Source: Litorivicinus sp.
Lineage (GTDB): Bacteria; Pseudomonadota; Gammaproteobacteria; Pseudomonadales; Litorivicinaceae
Length of the DNA: 64,000 nucleotides
NCBI GenBank assembly: GCA_028339155.1
Contig: JAOLBK010000005.1
Coordinates: forward strand, 79,593-143,592
Direction of reading: 5' to 3'
The notes under the pieces were generated by a model. That model was not told where the DNA came from and did not search any database. It was given only the letters and a program-made list of their open reading frames with translations. This document shows positions 25,537-35,011 of the stretch, one piece after another (position 1 is the stretch's first letter; each line of letters starts with the position of its first letter). The position numbers and the translations under genes were made by a program.

Positions 25537-28356
25537 TCAGAATCCAGACATGTGGCGGTGTGATCGAGATTTAGAGAGCTGTACTGGGGTGTGCTTAAAT
25601 TCCGGAATTTTTCCGTTTGGATCGAGTTGATCTGAAGTAAGTATATTCGCAGCGGCTTCATAAAAAGCAAAAGGCAAGAATACCGTGCCTTTTGCCAATG
25701 TTTCGTCTATTCGTGCAGATGCACTTATATCGCCTCTAATCGAAAAGATTGAAACCATATCACCTTTGAGAACGTTTAGATCCTCAGCATCTTTCGGACT
25801 CAAAAAAATCTCAGGACATGGTTGTAGGCTGTTGAGAGTGAATGCTCTTCGGGTCATGCTACCAGTGTGCCAGTGCTCGAGCAGCCGTCCGGTGATAAGA
25901 GAAAATGGATAAGTATGATTGGTTTTCTCGGTTTGCCCTCGATATTGAGTCGGTAAAATTCTCATTTTCCCTGACTCAGTGGGGAATCTATCGACGAAGA
26001 CCACTGAGCTACCTTCTTCCGTGGTCTTTGCGCATGGATAGGTAACAGATTTCTCAATCTCCAATCGGGCCCAGGGAATACCTGCAAAAGACTCACCCAT
26101 CACGTCCCTCAATTCACTGTATATTCCAGACACTCCGTGATACTCGCCTGAGTATGCCCAGTTCAATCCGAGACGATGGGCTATTTGTTGAATAATCCAG
26201 ATATCGGCCTTTGCTTCTCCTGGCGGATTGACGGCAGCTTTACCCAATTGCACCACTCGATCTGTATTCGTCACGGTACCTGTTTTCTCGGGCCACGCAC
26301 TGGCAGGCAGTATGACGTCGGCCAAAAGAGCGGTCTCTGTCATAAAAATCTCTTGTACGACCAAATGGTCCAGGGCGGCTAATGCCGCTCGCGTGTGGTG
26401 CAAATTCGGGTCGCTCATGGCTGGATTTTCACCCATGATGTACAAACCACGGATCATAGGTGAGTCGGAATTTGGATTGGAAACCGCTTTCATGATCTCA
26501 ACGGTGGTGAGCCCCTTTTTAGGGCTTAAAGAAGACGACCAGAAGTGTTCGAACCAGTCTTGGTTGTTCTTGTCTTCTACAGAACGGTAGTTCGGGTACA
26601 TCATTGGTATCAGGCCGGCATCGCTAGCCCCTTGAACATTATTTTGGCCCCGAAGTGGGTGAAGGCCTTGTCCTCTCTGGCCAAAATTTCCAGTGATGCC
26701 GGCTAATGCGATTAACGCTCGAACATTATCTGTACCATGCGTGTGCTGACTAACTCCCATACCCCAGAAGATCATTGCTCTGTCGGCTTTTGCATAGAGC
26801 CGTGCAGCGACCCGAATTTGTGTTGGAGAGACTCCGCAAAGTGGAGCCATTAATTCAGGAGAGAAATCTTGAATGTGGGCTTGGAATGCTTCAAAGCCAT
26901 CCACTCTGTCGTCGATAAAGCATTTATTGACCAAGTCTTCTGTAACAACTACGTAAAGCATTGCGTTGATTAGGGCTATATCGGAACCAGGAGTTATTTG
27001 AAGGAATTCGGCAGAGAAGTCACTGATTTCAGTTTTTCTGGGGTCGGCTACAATAAGTTTGGTACCACTTTTTGTGGCGTTTTTAATCCATGTTGCTGCG
27101 ACTGGGTGATTGACGGTTGGATTACATCCGATCAAAAAAGCGACGTCGGCATACTTTATCTCTTGGACTTGATTGCTGACAGCTCCTGAGCCAATGCATT
27201 CGAGAAGGGCGGCTACGCTTGACGCGTGGCAGAGCCGAGTGCAGTGGTCAACATTATTTGTACCGAAACCACTTCGAATAAGTTTTTGGAATAAGTAGGC
27301 TTCTTCATTACTGCCCTTGGCTGATCCTAGGCCAGCAAGGCAGTCAGGCTCGTGGTGATCGATAATTGTTTTAAATCCTGTTGCTGCTCTTTCTAGGGCC
27401 TCATCCCACGAGACTTCTTGAAATAATTCAGACCAGTCAAAACTGCCTAAGTTCTCAGTATCAAGTAGCGATGGATCTTTTGGGGCCCCAGTTTTTCTTA
27501 CGAGCGGCTTTGTTAGTCTGCTCGCACTTGAGACGTAGTCGAATCCAAATCGCCCCTTGACGCATAGCCGCCCGTGATTGGCTGGCCCATCGCGCCCATC
27601 AACACTAATAATTTGCCCATTATTGACATGAAAGTTTAGCGCGCACCCGACGCCGCAGTATGGGCAGATAGACTCAATCGTTTGAGAATCTGCAATGGAC
27701 TGATTGGCTATCAACGCCTGAGTCGGACAGGCTTGAACGCATTCGCCGCATCCCACGCAAGGGCTGTCTAAAATTGATTGATTTAATCCGAAAATAATTT
27801 TTGAGTCGGCGCCACGGCCCGCGACTCCGATAACACCATTTTCCTGCTCTTCTTGGCACGCGCGAACGCATTTGTCGCATTGAATACAAGCCGTTTGGTC
27901 AAAAATGAAAGCAGGGTGTGAGTCATCAGGCTTAGGAAGTGAATGAGTCATTTCATCGTATGCTCTGCGAGGTCGTATATTGTATTCGGTAAGCCATTTG
28001 GAGAGTTCGTTTGTTGGCGTGGTTTGATCAATGATTTCAGGTGTTAATCCAGACTCCGTGGCAAGTAACTCCAGTACGGTATTTCTGACCGACTGTACGC
28101 GTTTGGAATTGGTTACAATCTCGATTCCATCGGCGACCAGTCTGCGGCAACTGGGCACAAGCGTTCTTTCACCATGGACCTCTACCAAGCAGGCTCTGCA
28201 ATTCCCATCTGGCCGCCAACCTTCTTGATGGCAGAGGGTTGGGATTTCGATACCGGAAGCCTTAGCGACATCCAAGATAGTGTGAGAGGAATCAACGACA
28301 AGACGGACTCCATTCAGAACAATTGAGACTGTGTTTTCAGGGTGGGTTTCACTCAT
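25537..28356 (-). CDS. fdsA: NAD-dependent formate dehydrogenase, molybdopterin alpha subunit
   Basis: 939-residue catalytic subunit. In order: a [2Fe-2S] ferredoxin domain (Cys42, 53, 56, 70), two [4Fe-4S] clusters (157/160/163/167 and 200/203/206/210), the Mo-domain cluster (231/234/238/265), then the molybdopterin domains. Cys376 in CTRLCHAS occupies the position of selenocysteine in E. coli FdhF and should ligate Mo or W; His377 follows. The enzyme oxidises formate to CO2. It overlaps the fused GB subunit gene by eight bases. No fdhD, fdsD or cofactor gene is in the window. Confidence 0.93.
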   Translation of the reverse strand: MSETHPENTVSIVLNGVRLVVDSSHTILDVAKASGIEIPTLCHQEGWRPDGNCRACLVEVHGERTLVPSCRRLVADGIEIVTNSKRVQSVRNTVLELLATESGLTPEIIDQTTPTNELSKWLTEYNIRPRRAYDEMTHSLPKPDDSHPAFIFDQTACIQCDKCVRACQEEQENGVIGVAGRGADSKIIFGLNQSILDSPCVGCGECVQACPTQALIANQSIADSQTIESICPYCGVGCALNFHVNNGQIISVDGRDGPANHGRLCVKGRFGFDYVSSASRLTKPLVRKTGAPKDPSLLDTENLGSFDWSELFQEVSWDEALERAATGFKTIIDHHEPDCLAGLGSAKGSNEEAYLFQKLIRSGFGTNNVDHCTRLCHASSVAALLECIGSGAVSNQVQEIKYADVAFLIGCNPTVNHPVAATWIKNATKSGTKLIVADPRKTEISDFSAEFLQITPGSDIALINAMLYVVVTEDLVNKCFIDDRVDGFEAFQAHIQDFSPELMAPLCGVSPTQIRVAARLYAKADRAMIFWGMGVSQHTHGTDNVRALIALAGITGNFGQRGQGLHPLRGQNNVQGASDAGLIPMMYPNYRSVEDKNNQDWFEHFWSSSLSPKKGLTTVEIMKAVSNPNSDSPMIRGLYIMGENPAMSDPNLHHTRAALAALDHLVVQEIFMTETALLADVILPASAWPEKTGTVTNTDRVVQLGKAAVNPPGEAKADIWIIQQIAHRLGLNWAYSGEYHGVSGIYSELRDVMGESFAGIPWARLEIEKSVTYPCAKTTEEGSSVVFVDRFPTESGKMRILPTQYRGQTEKTNHTYPFSLITGRLLEHWHTGSMTRRAFTLNSLQPCPEIFLSPKDAEDLNVLKGDMVSIFSIRGDISASARIDETLAKGTVFLPFAFYEAAANILTSDQLDPNGKIPEFKHTPVQLSKSRSHRHMSGF

Positions 28357-30064
28357 CGTTGATTACCTCACTCGAAAAAAAACGGTTGACCGATTCAATG
28401 ACATTTGGCGCGGCTTGTCCGAGTCCGCAGATGGATGCATCTCGCAATACACTGATCAGGTCGCCTAAGGATTCTTGATCCCATTTCTCAGCATGCATCA
28501 GATTTAATGCGCGGCCTGTGCCTATGCGGCAGGGACTGCACTGCCCACAACTTTCATCTGCAAAGAAGGCCATCGCGTTTGTTGCAGCATCGCGCGCTTT
28601 GTCAATATGGCTCATTACCACGATTGCTGCTGAGCCAATAAAGCACCCGTATTGACTCAGTGTGTCAAAGTCGAGAGGAATGTTATTGAGTCGTGCAGGA
28701 AGGATTCCGCCCGATGCTCCGCCGGGAAGATACCCGTATAATTCATGCTCTGCTTGCATCCCACCACAGTACTCCTCAATGAGCTCATGCAGAGTAATTC
28801 CGGCAGGCGCTAATTTGACGCCAGGACTTTTAATGCGACCACTCATGCTGAAACTTCTTAATCCACTACGATCTCGACGGCCATGACTAGTGAACCAATT
28901 GGAGCCGTGCTTGATGATATCCCTTATCCAAAATAATGTTTCAAAGTTATGAACCAATGACGGATGACCAAAAAGGCCGGTTTCTGCTACATAAGGTGGG
29001 CGATGACGGGGCTCACCACGTTTACCTTCAATTGATTCGATCAAGGCTGATTCTTCGCCACAAATGTAGGCGCCAGCACCGCGTCGGAGATCAATGAAAC
29101 CACGATCGATGATGCCTGCCTCTTCAATTTGTCTAATCGCATCAGATAAAACTTGGCGGCATCCGTGATACTCGTCACGAAGATAAATGAAACAACGAGA
29201 GATCCCAACAATGTAGGCGGCAATCAATAAGCCTTCGAGAAATCTATGAGGATCACGCTCTAAATAGTTTCGATCCTTGAAAGTTCCTGGTTCTCCTTCG
29301 TCTAGATTTGCGACCAGGTATCGTGGTCCTGTGTGCTTCGAGACGATATCCCATTTTCGTCCTGCTGAGAAACCTGCGCCGCCAAGGCCACGCAGTTTGG
29401 AGGCGATCAATTCGTCAATTATTGAGCTTTTGGACATATCTCCTTTTCGCAATGATTCCAGGAGGTTGAATCCACCATTTCTTTTATAGGCTTTAAGTCC
29501 AACCCAGTCTGGATTAATAGTTTCACTGATCTTGATTTGTCCGTTGTGTTGGTGAACGACTTCGTTGAGGCTAAATTGATTGCGTTTATCGGATGCCGGA
29601 GGATGAGATATGTTGTTTTCTGCAATTGAGGAAAGCACCTTTTGGGTAGTCGCGTTGATGATTGGATATTGATGTAAAACCGCAACAGGAGCCTGTTCGC
29701 ATCGTCCAACGCATGGCGCATCAACGATATTGATGTTTGAGTTAGTTGAGAGTTCTTGTGATAACGACTGTGCAAGTTCTCTGCTGCCTGCCATGCAGCA
29801 ACTGAAACCGTTGCATATACGTAACGTCGTAATTTTTTTGAGGGGGGTATGGTCAACAATTTTGAAGTGGTGGTAAAAGGAGGCAACACCGAACACGTCA
29901 GCTTCATTGCGTCCTATTAGTTTTGATAACTGACTCAAATGAGGCTTTGGTAAGCAGCCAAAGTAGTCATTAATTCGATGCAGATACTCGATTAATCGAT
30001 CTGGAAAATACTGGCTTTCATTGATTAGAGTTTTCGTCTCAATTTTTGAATTTACCTCGAACAT
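28349..30064 (-). CDS. fdsB: formate dehydrogenase fused gamma-beta (NuoE-NuoF-like) subunit
   Basis: 571 residues combining two subunits. Residues 1-150 are NuoE/FdsG-like with a [2Fe-2S] set at Cys84, 89, 118 and 122. Residues about 185-571 are NuoF/FdsB-like: the NADH/FMN region has GLGGAGF (226-232) and DEGEPGTFKDR (255-265), and a [4Fe-4S] cluster uses Cys506, 509, 512 and 546 (CGQCSPC). It passes electrons from FdsA to NAD+. In many bacteria the two parts are separate genes. A 138-base gap separates it from the OsmC gene upstream, so it probably has its own promoter. Confidence 0.92.
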   Translation of the reverse strand: MFEVNSKIETKTLINESQYFPDRLIEYLHRINDYFGCLPKPHLSQLSKLIGRNEADVFGVASFYHHFKIVDHTPLKKITTLRICNGFSCCMAGSRELAQSLSQELSTNSNINIVDAPCVGRCEQAPVAVLHQYPIINATTQKVLSSIAENNISHPPASDKRNQFSLNEVVHQHNGQIKISETINPDWVGLKAYKRNGGFNLLESLRKGDMSKSSIIDELIASKLRGLGGAGFSAGRKWDIVSKHTGPRYLVANLDEGEPGTFKDRNYLERDPHRFLEGLLIAAYIVGISRCFIYLRDEYHGCRQVLSDAIRQIEEAGIIDRGFIDLRRGAGAYICGEESALIESIEGKRGEPRHRPPYVAETGLFGHPSLVHNFETLFWIRDIIKHGSNWFTSHGRRDRSGLRSFSMSGRIKSPGVKLAPAGITLHELIEEYCGGMQAEHELYGYLPGGASGGILPARLNNIPLDFDTLSQYGCFIGSAAIVVMSHIDKARDAATNAMAFFADESCGQCSPCRIGTGRALNLMHAEKWDQESLGDLISVLRDASICGLGQAAPNVIESVNRFFSSEVINDE

Positions 30065-30202
30065 ACCTACCTAGTTTTGAATTTTGCAGTTTATATATAT
30101 CTCATACTGGCTGAATAAATAAGTTAAAAAGCAACCGGCGCGGGGTATTTTCAATAAACTTAGAAAATTTCCCTCATTTGAGCCCGAGCGATTAGAAATT
30201 TT

Positions 30203-30724
30203 TTAATCGACGTTATTTACATACTCGATGGCTGGTTTTCTAATCCATGAAACATTCATTTCCACACCCGCAGCTGAAAATAAATTCATAACAGGGCATC
30301 GAAACTCTACATTTTTGGAAAGCTTTAGCAGTCGTTCATCACTCTCATCGGTAAAAATAGTTATTTCTAAGGAGAGTTCTTCAAAGTAAGGCCTTATCCC
30401 AGGAACACCTTTCGGACCCCTAACATCAATTTGGGATTCGCAACGAAGATCAACGCCGACATAGTCAAAATTCATGGCAGTAGCTACCCCATGAATGATT
30501 ACCCCATCACACCCAACCAGGGCCGCAAGAGTCATTTCTAGGGGACTTGGTGCCGTATTCGTGCCTCCAAGTGTATCCGGTTCGTCAGAATAGATAGGCT
30601 TAAAGTCCCTGACTTGAATTTTTGTTCTCGTGCCGGAAGCGTTGGTCGCTTTGACATGTCTAACTGCGATCTTTTTTGTATTAGGATCAATGCTTGGTTC
30701 AATGATATCAGGATCAATTTGCAT
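30203..30724 (-). CDS. OsmC/Ohr-family protein
   Basis: 173-residue OsmC-like protein. The two redox cysteines are visible at Cys72 (LVGCDGV) and Cys143 (FRCPVMNLF), the latter in the usual CPV context. GGTNTAPSPLEMTLAAL is the signature helix region. OsmC proteins reduce organic hydroperoxides or detoxify reactive acyl species with a thiol donor. It lies ten bases after the TctA-TctB fusion gene on the same strand and is likely co-transcribed. Confidence 0.88.
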   Translation of the reverse strand: MQIDPDIIEPSIDPNTKKIAVRHVKATNASGTRTKIQVRDFKPIYSDEPDTLGGTNTAPSPLEMTLAALVGCDGVIIHGVATAMNFDYVGVDLRCESQIDVRGPKGVPGIRPYFEELSLEITIFTDESDERLLKLSKNVEFRCPVMNLFSAAGVEMNVSWIRKPAIEYVNNVD

Positions 30725-30734
30725 GAAAATTTCT

Positions 30735-32663
30735 CTATATTAATGGGCCAAAAATGCCATCAGGTGCCCCATTTCGCAGGATACTGAATAGCAAAAAACT
30801 TAGGGTGCAGATTACGGTTCCGTAGAGCAATCCCGTATGAATACGCATTTTTGCGCAAGAAAAAAGCATCCAGGCCACAAAAGGGGGTGTTGCTATGGTA
30901 AATCCGACAATAAAGATAGCAAACACGTAGAGACCTAAAGACAAAAGGTATGGCAGTTCTTTGATCGATTGGGGCATTAGATCTTTGTCTCGCTCTCGGC
31001 ATAAGTAGCCTCTGATCAGGAGAAAGCAGGTGACCGGGATTCCCGGAATAAGCGCTAGCCAGGGAAGGAGACGAGAATCGGGACTATAAGTTAAACTCTC
31101 AAAGAAAGCCCATGTGAATAAAGATAGAACAGTCAGGGAAAGAGCGAGATTAACAGGGCTTCCTAAGCCTTTTTCTCTTTCAACGTCTTGTACTTTTCCT
31201 TCTTTTTCAAACCTCGATTTCCAGAGACGGTAGATGAATGGCGCCAGCATGAGGCCGATAATGATCAATACGCCAGGCCTCATAAGCCACGACCACCCAT
31301 GGATTTGATTGGATAACCAGAAGTATTGTTCCATAGGGTCAGCCAAAACAAATCCTACAAGAGCCGGGGCCCTCGGCCAATCGGCATGCTTCATGGCCCA
31401 TCCAATAAGTCCCATTAAAAGGAGCATGAACATATCGCCCATTGTGCTTGTCGATTGGTAAGCACCCATCACCATCACGAGTACTAATGGCGCGGCAATT
31501 AAGGCAAAAGGGAGTTTGGTTAGTCGCGCTAGTGCCGGAGCGATTAAAAAACAGATGATTGCACCGATCACAGAAGCAAGTGCCACTGACCAAACAATTA
31601 AAAACATAAGTTCCGGATTTTGAGTAATCATTCTAGGGCCAGGGTAGTAACCAAAGCTAAATAAGGCGCCTAAAAATATCGCTGCCGCCGGACCACCTGG
31701 AACACTAAATAGTAGCGTGGGAATTAAATCGGAAATAATAGTCGCATTATTTGCCCCTTCGGCAGCTGCGACTCCCCGTATGTCTCCTTTCCCAAAGTAT
31801 TTTGGTTCTTTGCTCGATCTAATTGCGTGACCGTATGCGACCCAAGTCGACGCCGATGCTCCCACCGCGGGCACAAACCCACCAAATACACCGATTAAGG
31901 CGCATCGAAAAATTAGCCAACGATGCTTAAGGAATTCGAGAAAACCATCCTTCCAATGAGTAACAGGTACTTCGCCTCTCGAAATGCCGCCACCAGAGGC
32001 TAACATCGATATAACTTCAGCGACGCCGAATAGCCCAAGAGCAACGATCGTTAGAGAGAGACCGTCTAATAAATACACTTGGTCGAATGTAAATCTGAAG
32101 TCTGCGTCTGCAGAAGCTGGCCCTACTGAGCCTAAAAATATACCTAAAAACGCAGCGGCCAAACCCCTAGATAAATTTTTCCCTAGCATAGAGCTGGCGA
32201 AAAATAGGCCCACTATTGCGAACATAAAAAGCTCAGGTGTGCCCAGTGCCAGCACTATTGGCCCAGCTACGGGAATTGCAAAAAGTAGAATTAATGCGCC
32301 TAGAAGGCCTCCAACCATACTGGCCAAAAAGCCTACGCCAAGTGCGGTTGCCGCCTTCCCTTGCTTTGCTAAGGCGTGACCTTCAATTGCGGTTGGTGCT
32401 GATGCCGGGGAGCCGGGTGCACCTATTAATACGGACGTAATGGTATCTGCAGTGTAGACAACTGAGATTGCACCGAGAAGCATTGCTAGGCCAGTGTAAT
32501 CATCTAGAAAGTAGATGAACGGCAGTAAGATGGAAACTGCTGCAACTCCGCCAAGACCGGGGAGCATGCCAAAAATCATTCCAACAGCCATGCCAACAAA
32601 CAAGGCGGCAAGCCGAATGGGGTCAAGAAGCGCCTCAATGGCGGGGAGGGCGTGTTCTAGCAC
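30735..32663 (-). CDS. tctA: TctA-TctB fusion permease
   Basis: 642 residues. The first 490 or so form a TctA permease with GMLPGLGGVAAVS near 33, a second glycine repeat GFVPAVGASAS near 262, and the EGANNATIISDLIPTLLFSVPG segment near 300 in place of the more common NNAKEGG form. The remaining 140 residues add about four helices, matching TctB in size and topology, and no separate tctB gene is near. A binding protein gene lies upstream beyond a hairpin. I infer a complete two-polypeptide transporter. Confidence 0.85.
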   Translation of the reverse strand: MLEHALPAIEALLDPIRLAALFVGMAVGMIFGMLPGLGGVAAVSILLPFIYFLDDYTGLAMLLGAISVVYTADTITSVLIGAPGSPASAPTAIEGHALAKQGKAATALGVGFLASMVGGLLGALILLFAIPVAGPIVLALGTPELFMFAIVGLFFASSMLGKNLSRGLAAAFLGIFLGSVGPASADADFRFTFDQVYLLDGLSLTIVALGLFGVAEVISMLASGGGISRGEVPVTHWKDGFLEFLKHRWLIFRCALIGVFGGFVPAVGASASTWVAYGHAIRSSKEPKYFGKGDIRGVAAAEGANNATIISDLIPTLLFSVPGGPAAAIFLGALFSFGYYPGPRMITQNPELMFLIVWSVALASVIGAIICFLIAPALARLTKLPFALIAAPLVLVMVMGAYQSTSTMGDMFMLLLMGLIGWAMKHADWPRAPALVGFVLADPMEQYFWLSNQIHGWSWLMRPGVLIIIGLMLAPFIYRLWKSRFEKEGKVQDVEREKGLGSPVNLALSLTVLSLFTWAFFESLTYSPDSRLLPWLALIPGIPVTCFLLIRGYLCRERDKDLMPQSIKELPYLLSLGLYVFAIFIVGFTIATPPFVAWMLFSCAKMRIHTGLLYGTVICTLSFLLFSILRNGAPDGIFGPLI

Positions 32664-32680
32664 AGAATCTCCAAATTATT

Positions 32681-32721
32681 TGTTGATCTCAGCGCGCCAA
32701 AGCGGCTTGCTGAGATCAACA
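32681..32721 (-). terminator. intra-operon hairpin between tctC and tctAB fusion
   Basis: Perfect 13-base stem (32681-32693 with 32709-32721), 15-base loop, filling most of the 68-base gap between binding-protein and permease genes. It is similar in placement to hairpins at 22.67 and 40.67 kb. Confidence 0.72.
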
Positions 32722-32731
32722 TATTAAGAGT

Positions 32732-33808
32732 CTAAAACTTTACGCCGAACTTGGTCGATAAAAGTTCACGGAGGTATTTTTTAACTTCAGGAGAAGCGCT
32801 TAATGCTGATTTAACAGCTTTTTCTGTCGCTGGTCCTGCAGATAATCTAGCTCCATTCGTCACTTTTTTACTCTCTTTTTGGAACTCGGGGTCGGCATTT
32901 ATCGCGGCGGCCGCTTTTGCAAAAGCATCCAAGACGTCTTGCGGGGTATCAGGATGCATGTAGGCGGTCAGCCCGTAAGCATACGTGACCGAAGCAATTG
33001 CCTCGAATGCGTCCCATTCAATACCTGATGGATCCTTACCATAAAGATTTTTGTAAACTTCATAAACGGACGGGAGGTCAGGTGCTATCGGATCACGCTT
33101 TCTGAGATTTCCGTTCGCATCTACTGCACCGCCAGTCCATAAAGGAACAGCTTTGCCCTCAGCAACAGAAGGGACCACCTGAGTTAGGTACACAGGCGTG
33201 AACTGGTAGTCCAAGTTTGTTTCACCTTGAGCGAACGCCAAGCGAGCCGGTCCACGACCTTTGAATCCGAGCACTGATTTCACGTCTAGACCAAGCACCT
33301 CAAATGAAAGAAGCCCAGGTAAGTCGGAGGCAGAAGCAGAGATGCCACCATAAACTAATGGTTGCTTGGATTTCTTGATATCCGATGCAGATTTAATTCC
33401 TGTGTCCGGAGATGTGTAAGCGACTGCGCTAAATGGATGGCTGTATGCGACTCGGTAATCTGCCAAGCGATATGCAACGCCCTTCTTTCCTAAAACAAAT
33501 GGGTTTGCCGTAGACGAGGTTGTAAACAGAATGGTTGTTCCATCTGATTTTGCGTTTTTCTCAAACCAGTTGGCTCCTAAAATAGAACCACCGCCTGGCC
33601 TATCAACAACGTTGATGTCTGGATTGCCTGGCAAGTGTTTTTCTAAGTAGGGTTCGAGAAATTTTGCGGATACAAAGGTGGCTCCGCCGGGGCTGAATGG
33701 CACTACGATCTCAATCGTTTTACCTTTGAAGTGACCTCCTGCAGACACTTCTAAGGCAAATATCGCCGTACTGAGAATCGCCATTTTTTTTAGACTACAA
33801 CTGAACAT
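32732..33808 (-). CDS. tctC: TctC/Bug-family binding protein
   Basis: 358-residue periplasmic binding protein. The start at 33808 has AAGGA about nine bases upstream and gives a signal peptide with cleavage near LEVSAGG. A longer in-frame reading to 33889 would overlap the upstream hydrolase gene. The mature protein starts with the family motif IEIVVPFSPGGATF and later shows NVVDRPGGGS. The sequence is of the longer TctC type. It sits 73 bases after the FAH-family gene and before the TctA-TctB fusion. Confidence 0.88.
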   Translation of the reverse strand: MFSCSLKKMAILSTAIFALEVSAGGHFKGKTIEIVVPFSPGGATFVSAKFLEPYLEKHLPGNPDINVVDRPGGGSILGANWFEKNAKSDGTTILFTTSSTANPFVLGKKGVAYRLADYRVAYSHPFSAVAYTSPDTGIKSASDIKKSKQPLVYGGISASASDLPGLLSFEVLGLDVKSVLGFKGRGPARLAFAQGETNLDYQFTPVYLTQVVPSVAEGKAVPLWTGGAVDANGNLRKRDPIAPDLPSVYEVYKNLYGKDPSGIEWDAFEAIASVTYAYGLTAYMHPDTPQDVLDAFAKAAAAINADPEFQKESKKVTNGARLSAGPATEKAVKSALSASPEVKKYLRELLSTKFGVKF

Positions 33809-33881
33809 AGCATTAATCCTTTTTCTTATTTTTTTAGCGGCGGTCAAATCTCTTTGATCGCCAAAAGTAGGCCACTTATAT

Positions 33882-34757
33882 TCAGCCAACTGTATTAGTC
33901 AGCGTGCCGCAGCCAGCTATAGACACACTAACTGTGTCGCCTTTCCCCAAATATTTAGGGGGATTGAACCCGATCCCAACGCCGACAGATGTTCCTGTAG
34001 CAATTATATCGCCTGGGAGTAATGTCATCGTGCGGGACAAGGTTTCAATTAGAGTCGGGATGTCAAAAATGAGATCCGACACGCTAGCTTCTTGACGAAT
34101 CTCTCCATTCACGACCGTCCGCAGTTTTAAATCACCAACATTTGCTACCTCATCTGCGGTCAAAATCCATGGGCCCATCGGACAAAAGGTATTTAGGCTT
34201 TTGCCAATCAGCCACTGATTGTGTTTCTTCTGAAGCTCTCTGGATGTTACATCGTTAATATTTACGTAACCAAATACGCAATTCATAGCCTCACTCTTTG
34301 TAACTCGAAAGGACTCTTTTCCAATAATTACACCCAGTTCGCCCTCATAGTCGACGCTTTCTGTTGGATCTAGCGACCCTAGGATCACGTCGTCTGGTCC
34401 GCACACGGAGGTTGTTGCTTTTGAGAAAATAATTGGATGTGGTGGCACATCTTCTTTGCTTGAGTCATAGCCACTGCCATGAAATTCAAGAGCATGGGCA
34501 TAGTAATTCTTGCCTACACAAAAGATATTACGTATCGGTTTTGGTATTGGAGCGATTAATTGAACATCAGTAAGGGCGATTTCCGAACGCGCATTACTGG
34601 CATTTAGCCAATCTTGTGCAACGCCAGACTTTATTAAATTTAGAATAGATTGGTCTGATTCATGGCCCGATGCACAGACAACGATTTGATCGTTTTCCGT
34701 TAGATATCCCGCTCCTAGATTGCCAGATTTCTTCTCTTTAAATGTGACAATCCTCAT
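33882..34757 (-). CDS. fumarylacetoacetate hydrolase (FAH)-family enzyme
   Basis: 291-residue FAH-family protein. The N-terminal 70 residues are the short regulatory-type domain; the catalytic domain begins FCVGKNYYAHALE. Metal ligands are visible in DYEGELGVIIG and GYVNINDVTSRE. The C-terminal GDIIATGTSVGVG and GDTVSVSIAGCGTLTNTV are typical. The family cleaves or decarboxylates beta-diketo and 2-keto acids, acylpyruvates and similar ring-fission products. It is the first gene of the minus-strand run leading to tctC, and it faces a second FAH gene across 254 bases. Confidence 0.88.
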   Translation of the reverse strand: MRIVTFKEKKSGNLGAGYLTENDQIVVCASGHESDQSILNLIKSGVAQDWLNASNARSEIALTDVQLIAPIPKPIRNIFCVGKNYYAHALEFHGSGYDSSKEDVPPHPIIFSKATTSVCGPDDVILGSLDPTESVDYEGELGVIIGKESFRVTKSEAMNCVFGYVNINDVTSRELQKKHNQWLIGKSLNTFCPMGPWILTADEVANVGDLKLRTVVNGEIRQEASVSDLIFDIPTLIETLSRTMTLLPGDIIATGTSVGVGIGFNPPKYLGKGDTVSVSIAGCGTLTNTVG

Positions 34758-35011
34758 GAACTATAAATTCCTTTTTCAACTTTATAAAATTTTTAACACA
34801 GAAACCGAAGGCTTACTTATGCAAGTTGAGGACGTGATATGTTGCTTTGGCATAATAAGAGACTGGAAATTCAATCTATCGTTAATCTAAATATATTCAG
34901 ACGTAAATTTTTATTATCTTCAAATTGTGTTACCTGTTAGAAAATCATAAAGAAGGTGATGATAAGAAGCAGTTTCAAAAGAAAAACAATATAGGACTTA
35001 GGAGTGGTCAA

